This document shows, one piece after another, positions 57,539-64,000 of a stretch of 64,000 nucleotides of DNA (within the stretch, counting starts at the first letter, position 1; each line of letters begins with the position of its first letter). This DNA is from Anthopleura xanthogrammica (Eukaryota > Cnidaria > Anthozoa > Actiniaria > Actiniidae). The DNA lies in contig OZ025214.1 of NCBI GenBank assembly GCA_964019055.1, positions 62,001 through 126,000 of the forward strand. The letters are read 5' to 3'. Below the pieces are notes generated by a model. It was not told where the DNA came from and searched no databases. It was given only the letters and a program-made list of their open reading frames with translations. A program made the position numbers and the translations under genes.

Positions 57539-58798
57539 ATGGCTCTGGTACAAGAAATGACTTTACTGTTGATAATGGCGAGCGGACTGCTTGGTAATGG
57601 TCTCATAATACGGGTCATATGTGGCGACGTTTTGATGCAAACTATGGGCAACAAATTTGCATTCAGTATGGCTGTGTCGGACCTCGGGTTATGTGTGTTC
57701 TTTATGCCCTTTTCTCTGATATCACTGTTTCGCTACGAATGGATGTTTGGTCAGAATATGTGCAATGTAACTGCCTTTTTTGGTGAGTTCTTTACCAGGG
57801 TATCTACAGTCACTTTATCAGTGGTTGTATTAGAGAAACATTCAAACATTGTACAACGAAAGTTGAAAAAGTTCAGCAGAAATGGAGTTTTAATGACGTT
57901 CTTTTTCCTTTGGATGACGGCTCTGGTATTCTCAGTCCCCTACACTCCTCGCCAAGCAGTGTATGATGATTGTCTTGGTAACTGTATCATTATCACATCC
58001 CATGCAGCACGTTTTGAATCAATTTTGATATTTGTTTTGCTGGAAGGGTTGTTATTTAAACTAGTTCCAGTTAGTCTACTGGTTGTCTCACTTCTCAAAG
58101 TATTCAAAAAGATTCACATGCGTAGATGTATGACGCATCCTGGAAAGAAACACAATCCGATGAATGTAGATCAGCTGCGAATGATGGCAGAAGATTACAC
58201 AGCGTGTACCACCCTGATCGTGGTCGCGTCTCACGTCTTTTTATACCTTCCATACATCATAATACAGTTGATAAGAATATGTTCTAATACAGTTATACCA
58301 CCGTCGTTGCGTATTGTAGCCTTTTGGCTGGTTCTTTTCAATACTGCAATGAGGCCTCTAATCTATGGACTTAGAAATCGACGCAGTCGTAACCTCATGT
58401 TGCAATATTATAAAAGAGCAAAGAGAAACTTAATCACTCATAACTGCTTTATGAAGCTAGGTAGACGAAGAAGAGCATATGTGGTTCCTGTTACCGCATA
58501 CCAACAAACAGAACAAACCAAAGTTGAGGCACTCCGGATACTTGATGTGATCGATATTGCAGCAAGTGCCACGCCCTTGTTCACTCGAAGGCGGATTATG
58601 ACCGTAAGAACAATCAACACGACAACCGAACAGATGTTCCTTGATCTGAATTGCGTACCTGATGAAACTCAAATTGAGTTGCAGCCAATACCAAATAATT
58701 GGAGTGAGATGACGTCACTAGCAAGGAGAATCGAAAGCAGAGATGATGATTTATGTATTCAGGACATTGAAACAGATGATACAGCTTACTCCAATTAA
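57539..58798 (+). CDS. Orphan class A (rhodopsin-like) G protein-coupled receptor
   Basis: An intronless 419-residue frame with seven hydrophobic segments. TM1 carries LLGNGLII (Asn20), TM2 MAVSDLG, TM3 begins with the disulfide Cys (NMCNVT) and ends LEKHS in place of E/DRY, TM4 has the Trp (FFFLWMTALVF), extracellular loop 2 has DDCLGNC, TM6 keeps Pro (FLYLPYIII) but lacks CWxP, and TM7 ends MRPLIYGL in place of NPxxY. The N-terminus before TM1 is only about 7 residues; the C-tail is long (about 130 residues), Arg-rich then Ser/Asp-rich. Intronless, lineage-expanded receptors of this kind are common in cnidarian genomes (general knowledge). The ligand cannot be guessed. Whether the DRY/NPxxY changes alter coupling is open. 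Confidence 0.88.
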   Translation: MALVQEMTLLLIMASGLLGNGLIIRVICGDVLMQTMGNKFAFSMAVSDLGLCVFFMPFSLISLFRYEWMFGQNMCNVTAFFGEFFTRVSTVTLSVVVLEKHSNIVQRKLKKFSRNGVLMTFFFLWMTALVFSVPYTPRQAVYDDCLGNCIIITSHAARFESILIFVLLEGLLFKLVPVSLLVVSLLKVFKKIHMRRCMTHPGKKHNPMNVDQLRMMAEDYTACTTLIVVASHVFLYLPYIIIQLIRICSNTVIPPSLRIVAFWLVLFNTAMRPLIYGLRNRRSRNLMLQYYKRAKRNLITHNCFMKLGRRRRAYVVPVTAYQQTEQTKVEALRILDVIDIAASATPLFTRRRIMTVRTINTTTEQMFLDLNCVPDETQIELQPIPNNWSEMTSLARRIESRDDDLCIQDIETDDTAYSN

Positions 58799-58865
58799 AT
58801 GTAATCAACTTTACTTGTTCGCTGGAGAACTATAAGACGTTCTTTTCTGAATTCGAAAAACAGGA

Positions 58866-59096
58866 TGCATTGTGGTCTAGCTTAGGTACAAACAACACCA
58901 TATAGGGCATGGTGAACACGAAATTTTTGTACCCAAGCTAGACCACAGGCTTACCACCCTAGGGTGGTAAGCCTGTGGCTAGACCACAATGGTTAGAATT
59001 CGGATTAAGCCAGTTTTAGCGTCTTTTTCCTCCACTGCTTCTTTCTTAACGGTGGATTAAAAAAACGCTAAAACTAGCCTAATCCGAATTCTAACC
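58866..59096. repeat. Cluster of nested palindromes
   Basis: A perfect 36-bp palindrome at 58943-58978 (half CCACAGGCTTACCACCCT) sits inside an outer inverted repeat (ATTGTGGTCTAGC with GCTAGACCACAAT). Next to it a second hairpin pairs 58991-59022 (GGTTAGAATTCGGATTAAG) with 59065-59096. Two MITEs nested or side by side are likely. Confidence 0.85.
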
Positions 59097-59290
59097 AGGC
59101 AGGGCGATAGAGGTATAACTTCTCAAAGGTCAGCTAAGATTTCTTTACTTTATTTCACATTTTGACGATTTTATTGAGGTTTTTGAGGATCGCTATACAT
59201 TTTCTTATAATATGACACCACAGAAACCCAGCTTGGGCTACCTGTGGTATATCTGTTCTTCTCTACGAAAACCATTTTGACCTCATAACG

Positions 59291-59588
59291 CATTTTATCC
59301 CACACCATAGAAAATACAGCCAATCAGAAAGCAGGAAAGCCGTTGTATATTCGTCGGTATTTCACTCTTCCTTCCCATCATGCACTGCGCGTTGAATCTA
59401 CGCATTTGTATTTTCTATGGTGTGGGATAAAATGGTTATACAATGGCTTCTCGTGGCATACCGTGGATATCCCACTCGTCACTTGTATTTTCTTTGTATA
59501 CACACTCGCCTAAAGGCTCGTGGGTATACTAGAAACTGCAAGTGACTCGTGGGATATTCCACGGTATGCCGCTCGAAAGCATTGTATA
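59291..59588. repeat. Two adjacent hairpin MITEs
   Basis: First: 59291-59318 (ATTTTATCCCACACCATAGA) pairs with 59407-59434. Second: 59438-59485 (TATACAATGGCTTCTCGTGG) pairs with 59539-59588. They are separated by 3 bases and differ in sequence, so two families met at one place. Confidence 0.85.
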
Positions 59589-59875
59589 ACTAGAGTAGAA
59601 TTAAAATTCATCCTTATAAATATATCGTCAAATCAAAGTAAGTAACCGGGTTGTTGCTTGACTTAACTTTTAATTCAGTCGTTCATTGTTAAGTGGCAAC
59701 GAATTTGATTTAAAGAAAGTAATAAAGAAAAGGAGAGAAAGACATCTCCGAAAGGGAAATTACAAGCAATCGAGGTGACGTCATTTCCGGCACATCCGGG
59801 AGCTTCATACCCAGGTGACGGGCAGTGATCGATGTACACTCTACGTGTCCAGCGAGGGAAGTTTAGTGGTTAAAA

Positions 59876-60457
59876 ATGCCTGATTGTTGCTCAGTTTATG
59901 GCTGCACCAATCGTTCAAACAGAGAAAAAGACAAGAGGTATTTTCGAGTACCCAAGATAATTCTACACAAGGGCGAAAGGAGTCTTCAAATTTCTAAAAA
60001 CCGCCGTGAAAAATGGATTGAAAATCTGTCAATACTAGCGAAGAAGATCGATTCCCCCCATGCTCGAGTTTGCAGCGATCACTTTGTAAAAGGTAGTCAA
60101 GTTTCATACTATATTATTAGTTTTAATCCACTCATAATTGCTTAAGGAGTTTGCTTTTCTTTTAAGAGTAGTAATATAAAAATGTTTATGTTTGGATGAA
60201 GGAGTTACAACTGCTTCTTATATTACATCACAGGACGTCCAAGCAGCTTATACGATGTTGAAGATGTTGATTGGGCCCCCACATTAAACCTTGGCTATCA
60301 CCAAGTAATATTGAAAAGAAATTTGAATTTAAAGAGACTGGAGACTTCGAAATTTTACGAATCAAAGCGCCGTAGCCTAGAAAGTATTGTTCATAGGCTA
60401 AAGCGACGGCATGTATATACTAAATCAGATGATAACTCTATTGAGCTATGTAAATAA
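59876..60457 (+). CDS. THAP zinc-finger DNA-binding protein
   Basis: Exons 59876-60092 and 60234-60457; 146 residues. The C2CH THAP module reads MPDCCSVYGC at the start, FRVPK, RREKWIENL, and RVCSDHF, with a late AVPTxF-like box DWAPTLNLGY. The zinc ligands would be Cys5, Cys10 and the CSDH pair. After the module comes a basic helical tail (LKRLETSKFYESKRRSLESI) with coiled-coil character. The intron falls between the CSDHF and the late box, phase 1. The phrasing RPSSLYDVEDVDWAPTLNLGY resembles THAP modules that in other animals are fused to DDE transposases; here no transposase follows, so it is either a host gene derived from a transposon or a stranded fragment. Nothing suggests decay. Confidence 0.85.
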
Positions 60458-61210
60458 GCAACCCGAAGTATCACAAGAACCACAAGAAGAAAAAAGTACA
60501 ACAATACATGCCAAATTCAATATATGTACATGTAGTCTCACCAATTTATTTAAACTATTGATAAACAATTAAGAGCTAGTACAAGAAGCCAGCCAGCTAT
60601 ATATCCTGCAGCTTTGCAGGGTGTATGTATGGCCACGATATATAGTAAGCAAGATCAACCTGGATGAAATGGATAAAGGAGAGGGGTTAATTAGAATTGT
60701 GGAGCGATTGCAGGGAACATCTAATAGTCCTTTTCACAGTTCCCTGCGCCATCTTGAAAGGTAACCAGACCTTACATAGCTTTGCATTGAAGTGAGGCGA
60801 CAATGAGCTTGCAATGATAGAGACCTTTTTTAACACTAAATAATTATTTATTGCCTATTTAATAATTGGAGGTGTATACACTTGTCTCTATCACTGTGAG
60901 CTTACCATTCATCTCACTTCGATGCAAAGGCACAGCTACCTTTCAAGATGGCACAGAGAACTATAAAAGGGACTATTAAGGAAAAAAGTGGTCATATAAA
61001 CTGTCAGTGCCAACACAATCATAACAAAGACAGGGAAAACAAAGTTCAATGCAGTTCTTCATCTCAATAAACAACAGCATTTTTTGCAAGGGTTCATCTT
61101 TTTTCAATAATTTTGACCAGAGTTAATAATAGTGACTTTATTTTGAAAAATATCAAAGCATTTTGTGCCTATCAAGAGTGGTGAGAAGTAGTGCACTTTC
61201 CTCTTGCTAA
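60458..61210. other. 3' region of the THAP gene and a 257-bp MITE
   Basis: Includes the element at 60722-60978: ends TAATAGTCC, then arms through CCATCTTGAAAGGTA pairing with TACCTTTCAAGATGG; a second inner pair joins TTGCATTGAAGTGAGG with CTCACTTCGATGCAAAG. No gene besides the THAP 3' UTR. Confidence 0.7.
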
Positions 61211-61300
61211 TGGTGTCAGGATGGCATGGTAATAAAACACTAGCCTCTCATCTCTGAGGTCCAGGGTTGGATTCCCAGAACTTGCACCATGTGAGTTGAG
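61211..61300 (+). mobile_element. tRNA-derived SINE fragment
   Basis: ATGGCATGGTAATAAAACAC resembles an A box and GGGTTGGATTCC (61265-61276) a B box about 45 bases later, the spacing of polymerase III promoters. Sequence after it does not match a tRNA acceptor end. Confidence 0.45.
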
Positions 61301-63327
61301 TTTGTTGTCTTTCTGATTCCAAGGTTCTTTTCCACCTTTCAGTTTTTCCTCTCAAACCAACCCAACTAATTCAAACTCGTTAGAGCTGTACTGTGGGGTG
61401 CGGAATATGAATGTTTTGCTTTCAGTTAATAGATCCTGTGGAGCTGTGCCACTGACATACTTGGGGTGGTGATTGGTGGTATTTTTAACATGGTAAAAAG
61501 AAATTATTGGGTCTCTCCCTTGATTTGATTTTGATAGATTTTCCTTTGGGGAGATGCATGCATATGTTAAACATTAATATTGGTTAGCCAAGCCTTGGTA
61601 TTACAACATAATATGCAAGCATAAAGTGAGAATCTTTATCTTTACAGTGTAACTGGGACTGCTTGAACAAAACTGACAATGACATTTCAACAAAAACTGT
61701 CTGGGCCAATCAACTTTAATAATTTGAAACTGGTATTTATACAAAGTTTTGGTCTATAATTTACTATATTTTCCTTTGAAATTTGGGATTCTTTGAAGAC
61801 AGGGGGGAGAAAATATTAATTTTCCTATATCAACTTGAAAATTTCACTCATTTTCGATGCTGTTTTGTGTCTCTGTTATCAGTTCAATATGTCTGGTTGC
61901 CCTGGTTAGTGTATCCACACTGTATGTAATTTCATTTACTTGTTACTATATAGCTTGCACATGTTCAAGGATTGCGGAGCATCCTAAAAAGTGTGTGTGT
62001 GTGTGTGGGGAGGGGGGAGGGGAAGATTGGAAAAATATGACTAGTGTGCAAAAGAGGAAAGTGGGAGTAAAAATTGAATACATAAGAGACCAGTATGCAA
62101 AAGGACAGAAGCAAAGTGTGTGTGCGTGTGTGTGTGGTTTTTTTTTGTGTGTTTTTTTTTCGGGAGGGGGGGGGGGGGGGAGAGGGGGGTAATAGTCACC
62201 CCAGCAACTCCCCTCCATGTTTCCTGTCCTTTGTTGCCAAAATCTAAATGCTAATGAGATGATGATGGAAAAGAAATAGTGACCGCTTCTCTTCAATTTA
62301 GGTTATCAGATGTTTTAATCGTACCAAATCCAAGACGAACCCATCACTGGACCCGTTAATTTACTTCTTGTTTTTGGATGATAATTGGTCAGAAGACGGG
62401 TTTTCATTTTTCTTTGCTTCCTTGTTTCTCGTTTGTCTCGTACTTCCCGCGTAGACACAACACAATGAAGATTAGTTAAAGTGCGCAACCTGAAACAGAG
62501 GGTTTTTTGTTGGAATCTGCAACAATGAGCTTTTTTTCTGCTTTCTGAATTCCAAGTCTGTTACGTCGCAACGAGACGAGATTATATATGTTTAATATTT
62601 CGAGGACTTTAGATTCCCTTTAGAAAAATAACGACGTACAGCCGTTTATCGTTTCATGAAAAAATTGTTTTGAGACAAACTCGGAGCGGAACTTGTTACA
62701 CTGCCAGCCAGCGTTTAGCTTCAGTTTCAGAGCGGTCTTTCGTTTTCTTCCAAAAATGATTAAAATAGTATATTTAGCAATTTTATGAAAAAATTGTTTA
62801 ACTTTAACACAGCATAATAATAAGAAACAAAAACGCAAAAAAGAAAAACATTAATTGTAAATCAATCAAACGCATGAGGTTTTCAAAAAGACAATAGATT
62901 ATTTGTCACGCAACTATTCGATCCCACGTGGTAATGGTGCATTGGTTGAAAACGTTTACTTTCCTTTAAAGTCTTCCTTGTATCGTCTTTGTATTGTCCC
63001 TTGTACTTATAAAGGTGTTTACCGTGTTACGCCTCAAAAGACTGTGTGTCACGCAATCACGCAACCTTAAACCATGTGAATTTCGTAAAACAAAAATATC
63101 AGACTAATAAATGTGTATTTGATTGATATTAACGTATATTATTAAACGATTTTTTATTATTCTAAACAGTGAATGGATATTTAATGCAGACATTAAAACT
63201 GAAATTAGCGACTGTCAGCAGCTGATAGTTGGGCTTCCTGTGGATGGTTGGTCTTGAACAACGAGCCGCCATATGCGTGAACTTGTTTCTGTTATAGTTT
63301 CCATCAATAATTCGACAAATTTGAGCC
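61301..63327. other. Gene-poor spacer
   Basis: Contains a (GT)n run at 61990-62010, T and G homopolymer blocks at 62135-62190, and a loose inverted repeat around ATGAAAAAATTGTTT (62656 and 62786, same phrase in direct orientation). Frames here are low-complexity. No convincing exon. Confidence 0.55.
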
Positions 63328-63520
63328 ATGGCCGCTCAGTTTGAGGATATTCCATTACAAAAAGGGGATGATAATCCACAGTCTACGGCAAAAAGTAGTA
63401 AAAGTGGAGAGACTGTCTTGAACAAGTCGAAGAAGACAGCACTAATCGTGGTTTTTGTAGTTCTTATTCTCGTCATTTTAATCCTGCTTATTTGCCTCAT
63501 AGTTATTGCAGCCAAAAAAG
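63328..63520 (+). CDS. First exon of a type II single-pass membrane protein (partial)
   Basis: MAAQFEDIPLQKGDD opens a cytosolic segment of about 37 residues rich in Ser/Lys. A 22-residue hydrophobic anchor follows (TALIVVFVVLILVILILLIC and on), then KKG and a GTAAAA donor in phase 1 at 63521. Downstream exons lie beyond the window. A positively charged N-side (NKSKK) supports cytosolic N-terminus. Many enzymes and receptors have this layout, including M13 peptidases and transglutaminase-like or sulfatase-type proteins, and the exon alone cannot decide between them. Confidence 0.6.
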
Positions 63521-64000
63521 GTAAAACGTTATTTACTTAAAAAGTATTTCAATTGTACCTTATCCTGCTAGTAATCGTTAGTTATCTGTGGCAGAGCCCA
63601 TGTCAATTCGGTTCTTAAACTTACTTTATTTCAGTAGACTTGAAAAAGAATCAAAATGAAAAGTCGGAAAGTCAGGCAAAATTTTATTTATTTCCTACAA
63701 TTATATGGAATATAAGCTTCTAGTTTCATGTTCAACAGTGGAAACACCTTACTCTACGAAGGTTTTCCGCCATTGCAGTTTATAGAATAACATGCCAAAC
63801 CGCTCCCATATATATCAACATATTATGTATTCAGGGTGTAATCACTTATTATGCACAGAAATGTCTGGGTTTTTATGGCTTGGTCTGTACAATGTATTAA
63901 ACTAAAAGAAAAGATCCATGGAATACAAATATTTTGCCGTGGTATATATAGAATGCCATTTTTGATATTTTAATCAACTTTGATTGAATATTGGATTGTA
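63521..64000. other. Start of intron 1 of the membrane-protein gene
   Basis: AT-rich sequence with no second exon seen before the window ends. Confidence 0.5.

Noticed and set aside
61211..61300. tRNA gene
   Set aside because: A- and B-box-like motifs exist but no acceptor stem or anticodon loop forms; a SINE fragment fits better.
61857..62296. Frames on both strands around 62 kb
   Set aside because: Made of GT, T and G homopolymer tracts; low complexity and no homology.

Overview
The window is metazoan nuclear DNA. Coding sequence is split by many GT-AG introns, the introns and spacers are AT-rich and crowded with hairpin (MITE-like) elements and minisatellites, and the proteins are clear animal orthologues. 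Secreted CUB-CUB-PAN proteins, a MAM-trypsin protease, an orphan class A GPCR and a THAP protein, together with intron phases that join cleanly across vertebrate-like proteins, suggest an early-branching invertebrate, most likely a cnidarian (coral or sea anemone). The species is an inference. No bacterial features are present.

Positions 1-43,200 are a gene-dense housekeeping block: RAB24 (-, partial), METTL21A (+), TMEM129 (-), RABEPK (+), TTI1 (+), TTC33 (-), an SLF2/FAM178-type gene (+), MAP9 (-) and RCCD1 (+). I joined exons by hand; except for RAB24, which runs off the left edge, every model gives one continuous frame from ATG to stop. Four neighbouring pairs are head-to-head over 155-470 bp (RAB24/METTL21A, TMEM129/RABEPK, TTC33/SLF2, MAP9/RCCD1), which suggests shared promoters; other neighbours converge. 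The roles are vesicle traffic and autophagy (RAB24, RABEPK), ER quality control (TMEM129), chaperone methylation (METTL21A), PIKK kinase assembly (TTI1), genome stability (SLF2), spindle microtubules (MAP9) and a chromatin/midzone partner (RCCD1). They look like independent genes, not a pathway.

Positions 43,200-57,500 are a lineage-specific accessory block with all genes on +. It holds satellite arrays and decayed retroelements, then a decayed partial copy and an intact copy of a secreted MAM-trypsin protease, then two tandem paralogues of a secreted CUB-CUB-Ser/Thr-PAN protein, each 400 residues with the same four-exon, phase-1 structure. A single-exon GPCR with altered family motifs (57,539), a two-exon THAP protein (59,876) and the first exon of a membrane protein (63,328) follow.

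Repeats take up much of the remainder: a hAT-like element with a perfect 8-bp target duplication (30,538-31,391), a MITE with a 9-bp duplication inserted in a minisatellite (11,376-11,710), a TA-flanked MITE inserted in another tandem array (35,540-35,998), 3' fragments of LINE elements, tRNA-like SINE fragments and at least seven tandem arrays. I found no evidence for a wholly new kind of system. The most novel-looking content is the secreted-protein cluster at 46-57 kb and the divergent GPCR.
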